This document shows, in pieces, positions 37,119-45,431 of a stretch of DNA of 56,692 nucleotides. This DNA is from Vibrio caribbeanicus ATCC BAA-2122 (GTDB taxonomy: Bacteria; Pseudomonadota; Gammaproteobacteria; Enterobacterales; Vibrionaceae): positions 1 through 56,692 of the forward strand of contig NZ_AEIU01000072.1 in NCBI RefSeq assembly GCF_000165125.1, written 5' to 3'. The position numbers and the translations under genes are program-made. Under the pieces are notes generated by a model. That model was not told the DNA's origin, searched no databases, and saw only the letters and a program-made list of their open reading frames with translations. Position 1 is the first letter of the stretch. Each line of letters begins with the position of its first letter.

Positions 37119-38144
37119 ATGAGCGTATTAAATCGTGTTAATTCAAATATTGAGACACAAAACAAAGTGTTGAACTTAGATTCGTCGAATTTCCTGTGCT
37201 ATTACAGCGACCAAGCTGCTTGGTTGATGGCGGTATTTTCGGAGCTTTCCTACCAAGATTTTATGCCATCGCGAGTGGAGGCGTTTCAGACCGAATCATT
37301 ACAACAGAGCCAAGGTGGCTCTAAGCAAGAGTGTTTGCTTTTACCCACAACAGTGAGCATGAATTCTGTTATTTGTGGCCGAAGTGTGAGTATTGTCGAG
37401 TGTTCAAAATTTATCCAAGTCTTTGAAACTGAACTTGGCACTGACGCTCTTTTGGCTGAGACTCCATTTAGCTATGTGTTAGCATTTAGGGGTACTGAAC
37501 TGACCAGCTTAAGTGACTTGAAGACCAACGCTAAGGCAACCTTAATTCACAGTGGCTCAGCAGGCAGAGTGCATAAAGGTTTTTTCAAAGCGTATCAATC
37601 GATTGAAGATTCGCTGATTGAGGCGCTGAGTCATCTGCAAGAAAACAAAACCTTGATCATTACCGGGCACAGTTTGGGCGGGGCATTAGCAACTATTGCT
37701 GCTAGGGAGTTAGAGAGCCGATACAACATTTCCGCATGCTACACCTTTGGCGCACCTAGAGTCGGTGACGAGGTATGGTGTGGAAAAATAAAAACCAAGA
37801 TATATCGAGTGGTGAATGCCGCCGACCCCGTTACTATGTTGCCTCCAAATGGCATCGGTTGTTTGAAACACATTTTGCGCTCTGTCCCTTTGCTAGGTGC
37901 CAAAGTCAACGACCTATTAGCCGACACATTTTTCAGTTATGCGCACGCCGGTGAAGTGCGTTATTTAACGAATTGTAAAAAGACGCAATATGGCAAGGTG
38001 AAACTGCTTAACTCCGTGTCTTTATTTTCTTTGCTCAAAGCCATATTAATGGGCAGGCTACCTTTTAAAAAAGCACTCTCAGATCATTCAATTACCGTCT
38101 ACCGAAAGAAATTGGCGATCATCGCATTACAATTTTGTGAATGA
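37119..38144 (+). CDS. Class 3 lipase-family protein
   Basis: A 341-residue alpha/beta-hydrolase of the class 3 (fungal-type) lipase family. The nucleophile elbow is GHSLGG (S185). The acid is probably D236 in NAADPVTM and the histidine H276 in YAHAGEV, so the triad is complete. 'LAFRGTE' at 121-127 is the oxyanion segment. There is no signal peptide, so it is cytosolic or leaves by a leaderless route. It is divergent from a lipoprotein operon; an effector-like role is possible but not shown by the sequence. ATG 37119 has a poor ribosome-binding site. Confidence 0.85.
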   Translation: MSVLNRVNSNIETQNKVLNLDSSNFLCYYSDQAAWLMAVFSELSYQDFMPSRVEAFQTESLQQSQGGSKQECLLLPTTVSMNSVICGRSVSIVECSKFIQVFETELGTDALLAETPFSYVLAFRGTELTSLSDLKTNAKATLIHSGSAGRVHKGFFKAYQSIEDSLIEALSHLQENKTLIITGHSLGGALATIAARELESRYNISACYTFGAPRVGDEVWCGKIKTKIYRVVNAADPVTMLPPNGIGCLKHILRSVPLLGAKVNDLLADTFFSYAHAGEVRYLTNCKKTQYGKVKLLNSVSLFSLLKAILMGRLPFKKALSDHSITVYRKKLAIIALQFCE

Positions 38145-38396
38145 GAGGCTTTTGGTTTTTCTTGATTACTATTGTTTGAAATAATCATAAATATCATGGG
38201 CTTAAATTATATGCTCTGTATCATACTTAGGGATGTAATTCATAATTTTGCATAGAAAAGAACCTCAATAATCGTCACAAATCCTAGATACCATCTACGG
38301 TTTATCTTTGTTATTTGATTTTTTTTCTTAGTATGGGCATGCAATTAATTTATTAAAAATCAATAGTTTAAATTAAAAATAACAGAAGAGTATTCC

Positions 38397-38711
38397 ATGA
38401 TAAAAAAAGCAATAATACTGACAGCATTATTAGGTGTGTCGACTGGTGCAATGGCAAATGACCTGGAAATAAGCTCGGAAAAAAAGCAGCTTCTTAATGA
38501 AATATTTAATGAAAAAATTAGCAATTGTATTGTTAAGCAAGTGAAAGTCCTTCAAGACAATCCCAGCAGAGTCAAGATGCTCGAAAACGCGTTTGCCCGT
38601 GCGTTTAGCGATCTCAATGGTGGTGAAGAAGCCTCTGAACCGCTGACCTCAAGAGAGTTGGCTGAATCCGTTATTTCATCTTGTTTAGGTGCTGCCAGAC
38701 CGCGTATTTAA
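38397..38711 (+). CDS. Small secreted hypothetical protein
   Basis: A 104-residue protein with a signal peptide (about 1-20, ending AMA). The mature part is helical with two cysteines (in ISNCIVKQ and VISSCLG) that could form a disulfide. AGAAGAG lies upstream of ATG 38397 and a strong terminator follows, so it is a monocistronic gene. I do not recognise the family. The preceding 38145-38396 gap is AT-rich with no gene. Confidence 0.72.
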   Translation: MIKKAIILTALLGVSTGAMANDLEISSEKKQLLNEIFNEKISNCIVKQVKVLQDNPSRVKMLENAFARAFSDLNGGEEASEPLTSRELAESVISSCLGAARPRI

Positions 38712-38770
38712 TTTTTGTATCCAAATGCCATTGTTTTGTTGCTGGGGCATGCCAGCAATTATATGAAAAA

Positions 38771-38794
38771 ACCGCCATATCAGGCGGTTTTTTC
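38771..38794 (+). terminator. Rho-independent terminator of the small secreted protein gene
   Basis: ACCGCC and GGCGGT pair around ATATCA, preceded by AAAAA and followed by TTTTTT. From 38795 to 39013 I see no gene. Confidence 0.9.
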
Positions 38795-39013
38795 ATTCAT
38801 TCTTTCAATAATCTTCACCGTAAACTGACATCTATTTATTAATAAATAGGTAAGTATCTGTTATTGTTTAATCAGTCGATATATTCGGCTGTTCACTACA
38901 AAATGGGCTGTCTTTTGATGGGGCAGCAGACTTTTATGTTCGAAATAGAAACCATGCTCAGCACAACCAGAGTGACTGAGTATCAGGTTTAGAAGTTAGA
39001 GATTGGCTTAATC

Positions 39014-39874
39014 ATGCTAAAACAATGTGTTTTTTCAACTGTGCGTCTTTTAGGGGTGGGGGTAGCAACATTTGCTCTTGCCTCTTGTTCCTCCTTTTCA
39101 AGAGTTGAAACACCAAATCAAAACAAACGAGTAAATTCTATTGTTGTTCATTTTACCGCTGTCGATAAAAAAGAAACATTTAGGTTGTTTCAAGATGAGA
39201 CTAAATCAGTAAGCGCACACTTTGTTGTTACTGAAGAGCGTATTTATCAGATGGCCGATCTTTCTGCGCGTACTTATCATGCGGGCAAATCTTATTGGCA
39301 TGGAAGACACTCGTTGAACGATACATCAATAGGGATTGAAATTGTTCAAGAAGTGAATTGTAATCAGCGTGAAGAGGGCACTCATAAGTTCCCACCTCAA
39401 GTGTGTGTGTATCCAGACTTCTCACCGAAATTGGTAAATAATATATTGAAAGCGCTGGATAAAATTTATCACTATTATCCAGATATCAAAGCGGTGGATG
39501 TGGTTGGGCATCAGGATATCGCACCACTGAGAAAGCTAGACCCGGGCCCGAGGTTTCCTTGGCAGTATTTGAGTCAACAGGGCTACGGCGCATGGTATGA
39601 AACGGCAGACTATTTAGATGAATATCAAAAACTGTCAGATACGACTCTAAGTCAAACGCAATTTTTGCAAGCGTTAACAATGTATGGTTATCAAGACGTT
39701 GAGCCTCTATATCAAGCATTTTTAATTGGTGCTTTCCAAACCCACTTTACGCCAGACAAAATCACAGGAACCGTAACCAAAGAGAGTATGGCCGCAATTT
39801 TGGCGCTACTTAAAAAATACTACCCTGAAAAATATGAGCAAATCACGGCTACTTTCTCTACAGAAAATGAGTGA
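39014..39874 (+). CDS. Lipoprotein N-acetylmuramoyl-L-alanine amidase (AmiD-like)
   Basis: A 286-residue lipoprotein: signal with lipobox LASC, mature start C25. An amidase_2 zinc domain follows. H46 in SIVVHFTAV is the first ligand, 'SAHFVV' and 'RTYHAGKS' the substrate strands, and 'VVGHQDIAPLRKLDPGPRFPW' carries the second histidine and Asp. A C-terminal region of about 80 residues resembles the peptidoglycan-binding tail of AmiD. It cleaves the muramic acid-L-Ala bond, probably in recycling at the outer membrane. The stop codon is only 12 bases before a remnant of an immunity gene, marking a recombination boundary. Confidence 0.9.
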   Translation: MLKQCVFSTVRLLGVGVATFALASCSSFSRVETPNQNKRVNSIVVHFTAVDKKETFRLFQDETKSVSAHFVVTEERIYQMADLSARTYHAGKSYWHGRHSLNDTSIGIEIVQEVNCNQREEGTHKFPPQVCVYPDFSPKLVNNILKALDKIYHYYPDIKAVDVVGHQDIAPLRKLDPGPRFPWQYLSQQGYGAWYETADYLDEYQKLSDTTLSQTQFLQALTMYGYQDVEPLYQAFLIGAFQTHFTPDKITGTVTKESMAAILALLKKYYPEKYEQITATFSTENE

Positions 39875-39886
39875 TTAATGTATTAG

Positions 39887-39986
39887 GGGGAGTTTCCAAG
39901 GTTTTATGCCCTAGACCCGGAGCATAAGCAGTTATTTCCTCATCAAGCCGAAGACGTCTAACAAGCAATAAACCAAAGCCCCTTAG
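39887..39986 (+). pseudogene. 3' remnant of an immunity gene; first arm of a perfect 100-bp direct repeat
   Basis: These 100 bases are identical to 41327-41426, which are the last 25 codons, stop and terminator start of the immunity gene at 40445-41401. The remnant encodes GEFPRFYALDPEHKQLF plus seven residues and a stop, with no start or upstream part. Perfect identity shows recent duplication or recombination of a toxin-immunity cassette. Confidence 0.9.
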
Positions 39987-40009
39987 CTTAAGTGCTTAGG
40001 GGCTTTTTT
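39975..40009 (+). terminator. Terminator belonging to the lost immunity gene
   Basis: AAAGCCCCTTAG and CTTAGGGGCTTT pair around a short loop, followed by T residues. It closely resembles the terminator at 41415-41440 and lies directly before the toxin fragment. Confidence 0.85.
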
Positions 40010-40013
40010 ATGC

Positions 40014-40433
40014 TTGAAAGCCACTTTTGGTCCAAACGCAAAACGGTTACAATCGGCGTATCCGGGGAGCAAGCAAAAGAACCGTCAGTTTGACCAAATT
40101 TGGCAGGACGAGCAGGGCAACATCCATATCCTTGAAGCCAAAGGGGGCGCTTCAACATTGGGGGCAGCCAAACTGGATGGGGAAGTGGTGCAGCAAGGCT
40201 CACCAGCCTACACCTCTAAGGTGATTGGTGAAATGAATAAGTGGTTTGATGACAATATGGACCAGCTTACTCGCCAGCAAAAACGAGACTACCAGCATAC
40301 GCTAGATATGCTTGATGAACAGCGTGATACATTGCAATATAAAGTAGTTAGACAGCATATTAATGATGGTGGCGTGCCAACTGGCGTACAAGTAACGGGC
40401 TACGATGTAAAACCCAGCAGTCAAAGGTATTAA
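40014..40433 (+). pseudogene. Orphan C-terminal toxin domain of a polymorphic toxin (PD-(D/E)XK-like)
   Basis: The frame encodes about 139 residues with no usable start: TTG 40014 lies right behind a terminator with no ribosome-binding site. 'GPNAKRLQSAYPGSKQKNRQFDQIW' is typical of the junction of a toxin tail. 'FDQIWQDEQGNIHILEAKGG' fits the D...ExK pattern of a PD-(D/E)XK nuclease (D27, E41, K43), and 'VVQQGSPAYTSKVIGEM' follows. I infer a displaced DNase-type toxin tail that once was fused to a delivery domain such as Rhs or a type VI effector. Its immunity gene follows 11 bases later. It is probably silent unless recombined onto a full effector. Confidence 0.7.
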
Positions 40434-40444
40434 AGGTTCTGTAA

Positions 40445-41401
40445 ATGTTAAAAATCGAACATCATTTTTGGGAAAAACCATCACGGAAAAACCAAGAATT
40501 TATCGACGACGATAAGGAATTCGCATACAGCGCTTATGAACGCGTCATTAAGGGTTTTGAAGCCGATAATACTAAGTATTTGCCAGAGCGATCCTTCTTC
40601 AAAATGGTGACAGAGAATCTTCTACGCCAGCATGAAACCAATGCGGTCACTGCGCAGTATTTGTACGAATACTGCCAAGTGCTGAGTAATCGAGTGCTAT
40701 TGTATTACTACCAAGGGGAAAAACATTGGCAGCAGTTTCGCCATTATCAAATTCCCTATGGGCCGTATCAGGTGAATATGGTGCTGACCATCGATGAATG
40801 GTTGGATGCGTTTATGATGAATGTGCTGCTTGGCGACCCGTGTGATTTTGGTCAAAAGCTGCTGCGTATTCCGGAAGAAAATATCCATGCCTTTTTTGAA
40901 GAGACGGATGAGGTAAAGGATTTTCGCCGCGTGCTGTTTCGCCTCGTTCGGGCATTTTTTATCGACGATGACCCAGTGCCGATGGGTGAACGGATAAATG
41001 ATGTGGTGCGCTATTCTGTCCCAGAGTATGTGGGTGGAGAGTTAGCGCAAGATTACACCAATTATTTGCTCTTGCCCTTGGCTGAGCTTTTGGTGTCTAT
41101 TCATCACCCAGAAAGGGAGACGCGTTATCCAGCAAAGCTTAAGCAAGCATTGGAGTGTCATATTCAGTATTACACCGATGTGGGTAAAGCGGAATCACCC
41201 AATATTAAAGGTGATAGAAAAGGCTGGTTTGCCATTTGGATAACGGCGTTAGCGGCGCACGCTTTTGAAGCGCGCGGCCTTGAGCCCACCATTGATAGTG
41301 AATATATGCCGCTGTGGTTAGTTAAAGGGGAGTTTCCAAGGTTTTATGCCCTAGACCCGGAGCATAAGCAGTTATTTCCTCATCAAGCCGAAGACGTCTA
41401 A
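40445..41401 (+). CDS. Immunity protein for the adjacent toxin (Imm49-like)
   Basis: A 318-residue soluble, mostly helical protein opening MLKIEHHFWEKPSRKNQEF. The C-terminal 'KGDRKGWFAIWITALAAHAFEARGLEP', then 'SEYMPLWLV', recalls the Imm49 family of polymorphic-toxin immunity proteins; a DUF1911-type assignment is an alternative. ATG 40445 has AAGG upstream and follows the toxin stop by 11 bases, the classic toxin-immunity order. It probably binds and neutralises the encoded nuclease domain in the cytosol. Unlike the toxin it is intact, so it could protect against sister cells. Confidence 0.75.
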   Translation: MLKIEHHFWEKPSRKNQEFIDDDKEFAYSAYERVIKGFEADNTKYLPERSFFKMVTENLLRQHETNAVTAQYLYEYCQVLSNRVLLYYYQGEKHWQQFRHYQIPYGPYQVNMVLTIDEWLDAFMMNVLLGDPCDFGQKLLRIPEENIHAFFEETDEVKDFRRVLFRLVRAFFIDDDPVPMGERINDVVRYSVPEYVGGELAQDYTNYLLLPLAELLVSIHHPERETRYPAKLKQALECHIQYYTDVGKAESPNIKGDRKGWFAIWITALAAHAFEARGLEPTIDSEYMPLWLVKGEFPRFYALDPEHKQLFPHQAEDV

Positions 41402-41426
41402 CAAGCAATAAACCAAAGCCCCTTAG
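41327..41426 (+). repeat. Second arm of the perfect 100-bp direct repeat
   Basis: Identical to 39887-39986 and offset by exactly 1440 bases. It covers the 3' end of the intact immunity gene plus its downstream sequence. The two arms could recombine to delete the toxin-immunity cassette or receive another. Confidence 0.95.
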
Positions 41427-41441
41427 TTAAGGGGCTTTTTT
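41415..41441 (+). terminator. Rho-independent terminator of the immunity gene
   Basis: AAAGCCCCTTA and TAAGGGGCTTT pair around GT, followed by TTTT. From 41442 to 41771 the sequence is extremely AT-rich with no gene that I can see. Confidence 0.93.
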
Positions 41442-41771
41442 GTGCGCGAAAGCTGCTTTTTAGAGATAAATAAAGGATAGGCACCGAATGGCGTTTTTAT
41501 TTTTTATCTTGAATGTATTCTTTGATTTTAATAATTACTTTTAAAATGTAATTATATTTTAATTGTTATAAAATAATGAATTTTATTGTAATATTTTTTT
41601 GTAATTTAATGATTTCTCAATTTTATCATTGAAACTTTTATTGTTTTTAAAGTAAGGATTTAATTTAAATTGTATTTTTTGAAAGAGCCTCAAAATTAAT
41701 TAAAAACCACACGTTTCATCGTATTAAAAAATATATAGTAGGATTTATGTAACAATTTTTAGGCTGTAGTT

Positions 41772-42368
41772 ATGGCGTATGATCCAACACCTTCTAAGTT
41801 TTTGGCTTGGGGAGACTCAAACAATCTTTTTGATTATAAATCAGCGAATGCTGGGCAATGGTTTTTAGGTGTCCTCGACACCGACAGTAAAGAGGTCTTT
41901 ATACTTCCCAGTGACTTGGAACCGCCCGATGTATATATAAAAACGGCAGTCGCTCAAAACGGCAAACATATCTCTAGGCCTCAACCGGCAATTCCCAGTG
42001 CGGGATGGATGTCAACGCCAATAAAGGGCATGGACATTCATGGCATCAACAGTCCCGAATTTTTTGGAGATGGTGTCGATGGTAAAGTCGCTCAAGGTGG
42101 TCTTAGACAACATGGTCGAGTGGTGAGGGCCTATAACCGTATTGAGGACAACTGTTTGGGTTTCGCCATTATTAAAATGGGAACAGGCTTTGGAGAATTT
42201 CGCGATCGCTCTAACTCGTTAAATTCGAGCCTCCATAAACTGGATGGTAATCCAAGAATGAGTCCATCAGGTCGCTCAGTGAGAATGCCTGAAGGTTGGA
42301 GTAACACGCTAAAACAATGGTTAGAGTCCAAATTAGGAACTCGGCTACAAGAGTCATATATGCCGTAA
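41772..42368 (+). CDS. Hypothetical protein in the toxin-immunity region
   Basis: A 198-residue protein opening MAYDPTPSKFLAWGDSNNLF. No signal peptide or membrane segment is seen. It is rich in Gly, Pro and Ser and contains 'RQHGRVVRAYNRIEDNCLGFAIIKMGTG'. I do not recognise the family. Its place after an orphan toxin cassette and its AT-rich upstream region suggest transferred or accessory DNA, possibly another effector or tail domain, but this is inference only. Ribosome binding before ATG 41772 is weak. Confidence 0.6.
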   Translation: MAYDPTPSKFLAWGDSNNLFDYKSANAGQWFLGVLDTDSKEVFILPSDLEPPDVYIKTAVAQNGKHISRPQPAIPSAGWMSTPIKGMDIHGINSPEFFGDGVDGKVAQGGLRQHGRVVRAYNRIEDNCLGFAIIKMGTGFGEFRDRSNSLNSSLHKLDGNPRMSPSGRSVRMPEGWSNTLKQWLESKLGTRLQESYMP

Positions 42369-42420
42369 TATTACTCAAGAAAGTGCCAGTTTTTTGCAAC
42401 AGTAAGCTTTAAAAGATTTA

Positions 42421-42453
42421 TATACCCGAGCAACTTAAGGGTTACTTGGGTAT
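42421..42453. repeat. Minimal 33-bp copy: both termini of the repeat with almost no interior
   Basis: TATACCCGAGCAACTTAAGG runs straight into GTTACTTGGGTAT, so the two inverted ends nearly touch. It could form a hairpin ending the upstream gene. In 42454-42790 I see no gene; only a short hairpin (GTCTCAAAAGTGAGAC, about 42678-42693) stands out. Confidence 0.7.
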
Positions 42454-42790
42454 CACTTTTCCCCCACTGCATGTCGATCAAGGTCCTTATGATTCAGCGG
42501 CGAACGCTGTACTACTTTCTCAAAAAAAAGACAAAACCAAATCCCCATTATTTTTTGAAAAATTAACTCACCTCATTTTTGTGTGTTTTTTGAGCTCTTA
42601 TCTGTATGTTTATTAGATAAATATCACAAAATAACACCATTAAACCATAGTAATAGAAATGACATTAATTATTGTAGTCTCAAAAGTGAGACGTGTTTTT
42701 ACTTCAATAGCTCGGCAGAAGGATGTAGTATTTTTGTTACAAATTTGACAGGGAAATGTTTCTTTGTTGATTCGGTCGGAGGGATTAAAG

Positions 42791-43459
42791 ATGAAAATAT
42801 GGTTAACGTTAGCAAGCATTATTTCAGTAGTATCTTTACCAGCTCAAGCTTATGGAGGAGCAAGCAGCTATCCGGAAGTAACGTGTAAATTGATAACACC
42901 AAAGTGGCTTGGACTTGGGCGGTTGACAAAAACGCTGAAAGAACAGCAACTGGTTGATTTCAATCTTGAACAAGATAAACAGTATACAAGAAACAAAGTC
43001 CGAAAAATGATGAGAAAAGCCGTCATCGAGGAAGTAGGTAAGAGACAAGAGCATACCTTCACGTTTCACCCACATTTTTCATGGGGAGCTTATACGTACT
43101 TTAGTAATCCTTACAGTGAAATCAATGACAATGTTACTGAGGGTATTACGTTTGCGCTGATTACCCATTTTCATGATTCTATAGTTCCTGTACTAGAAGA
43201 CCTTCACCTTGCTGGCAAAATTAGAGTCGATGAAAACATTTTAAAGCCCATTACTGATTCAACATGGGCGAATATGAATGAAGTTTATCGATATATGGAG
43301 CTTTACAACGCCGGTAGTTACGGTGGGATGAAAGACAGTATCACTATTGTTGATAAGGTAAATGATGTCGACCAAGAAATACGTTATGAGGGATTCGATC
43401 ACGAGTCAAAACGTAACATAGTAGTTGGTGATTGTACGGCAGAACTACCCCAGTACTAA
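42791..43459 (+). CDS. Secreted hypothetical protein (222 aa)
   Basis: A 222-residue protein with a signal peptide (about 1-19, ending PAQA). The mature part has two cysteines, one near each end ('EVTCKLI' and 'VVGDCTAEL'), and a histidine-rich middle ('HTFTFHPHFSWGAYTYFS'). ATG 42791 has an excellent GGAGGGA upstream. I do not recognise a family. The final AELPQY end and a hairpin follow. It is likely periplasmic. Confidence 0.72.
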   Translation: MKIWLTLASIISVVSLPAQAYGGASSYPEVTCKLITPKWLGLGRLTKTLKEQQLVDFNLEQDKQYTRNKVRKMMRKAVIEEVGKRQEHTFTFHPHFSWGAYTYFSNPYSEINDNVTEGITFALITHFHDSIVPVLEDLHLAGKIRVDENILKPITDSTWANMNEVYRYMELYNAGSYGGMKDSITIVDKVNDVDQEIRYEGFDHESKRNIVVGDCTAELPQY

Positions 43460-43468
43460 TAGCTACAG

Positions 43469-43502
43469 AGCCACACTCAGTTTAAAAACTGGTGTGGCTT
43501 TA
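43469..43502 (+). terminator. Hairpin after the 42791-43459 gene
   Basis: AGCCACAC and GTGTGGCT pair around a 15-base loop, followed by a short TTTAC. It is a moderate terminator ahead of the riboswitch leader. Confidence 0.6.
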
Positions 43503-43572
43503 CACTTCGTGAGTGTTCCCAAAAACAGCAGAATTTGCTGCTTGTTCAATTTCATCAGCCAATGTAGGATAC

Positions 43573-43700
43573 GCTTGTTTGGGGAGTAGTTAGCGCAAGT
43601 TTACCTGTCGTCATCCCGTTAAGCGTTCGCTTATCCGGTAGGTAAAGGTGGATTATGAACAATTTTCCACTTCAACGAGACCAACGCATTCACTGGCTGG
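43573..43700 (+). promoter_or_regulatory. yybP-ykoY (manganese) riboswitch upstream of alx-type gene
   Basis: The leader holds GGGGAGTAG at 43581-43589 and CAACGAGACC at about 43674-43683. These are the two conserved blocks of the yybP-ykoY aptamer, in the right order and about 90 bases apart, with a stem between. Known members sense Mn2+ and control efflux or TerC-family genes such as E. coli alx. Downstream, CGGAAGG (43730-43736) and CCTTCCG (43753-43759) form a hairpin just before the AGGA of the start codon, a likely expression platform. The boundaries are approximate. Confidence 0.8.
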
Positions 43701-43772
43701 CAGCCATTATTGTCAGTTTTCATTGTCTGCGGAAGGTCGGTAGTACTTGCGTCCTTCCGTTTGGGAGGACCT

Positions 43773-44750
43773 ATGTCTCTTGTCGAGAATACTATTCAAG
43801 CTATTCAACTTCATCTACTACCAGAATCGTTGGTTTTATATGGCTGGTTCGCTTTACTTACGGTGGCCTTGGTCGCGGTAGATATCTATCAAACACGCGG
43901 TGGACTGATCTCACTCAGAAAAGCCGTCGGTTGGAGTCTATTCTGGGTATCACTCGCTGCTATGTTTGCGGTGTCGATTTTTTTATTTTGGGGTAGCTAC
44001 TCACCACATAGTGAATACAGTAATAAACAAGCAACCATTGCTTTTATTACCGGCTTTTTGCTCGAAAAATCTCTAAGTATCGATAATCTATTCGTGTTTG
44101 CTATCATTTTTACTCAATATAAGGTCCCTGATGTTCTTCGTCCGCGAGCATTATTATGGGGTGTCATTGGAGCGCTGGTCTTCCGGGCAATCATGATAGC
44201 GGCTGGGGCCAAATTGTTAGAGGAATATCATTGGCTTCTGTACTTGTTTGCGGTTTTCTTGATTTGGACGGGTATTCAATTCGCCTGTAAGAGGGACGAA
44301 AATGATGAGCTTAGCCCATACCCGGAAAAGTTGATTCGGTCACTACTTTCAGTAACGGAAGGTTTTAAAGGCAACCAGCTATTTTTCAGAACGAGTAAAA
44401 AATGGATGGCAACGCCTATGTTAATTGTGGTGAGTATGATCGCCATTATGGATGTGATGTTTGCGCTAGACTCCATTCCAGCTATTTTTGCTGTGACCCG
44501 AGAGCCATTTATCGTATTAGCAGCGAATGTTTTTGCCTTGTTAGGATTGCGTTCACTCTACTTTGTTTTGCAGGCCATGCTGAGTAAGTTTGTTTACCTT
44601 AAACCAGCGCTGGCTTTTATCATGATTTTTATTGGCGTTAAAATGTTAATGGTTGAAAGCCAATATGCGATACCCACGACATGGTCACTGAGTTTTCTGG
44701 TTGTGGTCATGACAAGTGCTATCATTGCTTCTATCTATAAAAGATCATGA
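43773..44750 (+). CDS. alx: TerC/Alx-family membrane protein
   Basis: A 325-residue integral membrane protein with about nine hydrophobic segments. TerC/Alx hallmarks are 'FITGFLLEKSLSIDNLFVFAIIF', with its acidic residues in the membrane, and 'IMDVMFALDSIPAIFAVTREPFIVLAANVFALLGLRSLYF'. Members export or balance manganese. I chose ATG 43773 because GGGAGGA precedes it; codons upstream belong to the riboswitch leader. With the yybP-ykoY element, it should be turned on by Mn2+ and perhaps alkaline pH. The nearest known relative is E. coli Alx. Confidence 0.92.
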   Translation: MSLVENTIQAIQLHLLPESLVLYGWFALLTVALVAVDIYQTRGGLISLRKAVGWSLFWVSLAAMFAVSIFLFWGSYSPHSEYSNKQATIAFITGFLLEKSLSIDNLFVFAIIFTQYKVPDVLRPRALLWGVIGALVFRAIMIAAGAKLLEEYHWLLYLFAVFLIWTGIQFACKRDENDELSPYPEKLIRSLLSVTEGFKGNQLFFRTSKKWMATPMLIVVSMIAIMDVMFALDSIPAIFAVTREPFIVLAANVFALLGLRSLYFVLQAMLSKFVYLKPALAFIMIFIGVKMLMVESQYAIPTTWSLSFLVVVMTSAIIASIYKRS

Positions 44751-44783
44751 AAAAATAACAGATTTAAAATAATCAATCATCTC

Positions 44784-44822
44784 TTGCCTCAACATAATTG
44801 ATAACGTGTTGAGGCAATTTTA
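44784..44822 (+). terminator. Rho-independent terminator of the alx-type gene
   Basis: TTGCCTCAACA and TGTTGAGGCAA form an 11-bp stem with a 12-base loop, followed by TTTTAT. Confidence 0.88.
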
Positions 44823-44933
44823 TGAATGTAATTTATGTTGTACAAGCTAATAATAACGTGCACTTCTTGAAAAATTGACAGACTTTATTTACTGATATAT
44901 TTAAAAAATCTGATTTTTTGAGGATCCACTATT

Positions 44934-45407
44934 ATGACTTTAAGAAATTTTACTCGCCTTGCAACAGGTATGGGGCTTGTTACAGTTGCTCCTAAGGTTT
45001 TTGAGAACTACCAAGTTGCTATTAAAACACAGGGGCCTTATCACCCCAAAGGCACATCGAGAATCGACTCAATTCTTGCTACTAATCATTACAAAGCGGG
45101 TCAAGTTGGCTTCGGCGTTAATGGTTGTATAAAAATGATATATATTGGTTTGAGGGGATTTGGTGAAGCAGAAATCGGCAAGGTATTTTGTCATAAAAAG
45201 GTACAAGATATGCTATCGAATCCTAGTACATGGCCTGACCATTTAGCGGTTGCAAAAACCGAAGTGAATTATTGGCGTGAAATTGCAGCGAACAGTGATT
45301 CGTGGGAAGAGCAAGTCGGATCAGGGATTGCGACGTGTTTTAATGCAGAAAGTCGTGTTTTTATTCAAGAGACCATGGAGAAGTTTCGTAAGGCACTGAT
45401 CTCTTAA
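44934..45407 (+). CDS. Hypothetical protein (157 aa)
   Basis: A 157-residue soluble-looking protein opening MTLRNFTRLATGMGLVTVAP. The N-terminus is mildly hydrophobic, but a true signal peptide is not clear. 'GFGVNGCIKMIYIGLRGFGEAEIGKVFCHKK' contains two cysteines. GAGGA lies upstream of ATG 44934. I do not recognise the family. It is a single gene, convergent with the VOC protein gene. Confidence 0.62.
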   Translation: MTLRNFTRLATGMGLVTVAPKVFENYQVAIKTQGPYHPKGTSRIDSILATNHYKAGQVGFGVNGCIKMIYIGLRGFGEAEIGKVFCHKKVQDMLSNPSTWPDHLAVAKTEVNYWREIAANSDSWEEQVGSGIATCFNAESRVFIQETMEKFRKALIS

Positions 45408-45431
45408 TCTAACGCCACTTGGGGATAGGCT

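Noticed and set aside
42678-42693. GTCTCAAAAGTGAGAC hairpin upstream of the 42791 gene
   Set aside because: A short stem with no T-tract and no known motif; too weak to list as a regulatory site.
43655-43996. Open frame overlapping the start of the alx-type gene
   Set aside because: It lies in the riboswitch leader and in another frame of the TerC-family coding sequence; its product has no recognisable features.
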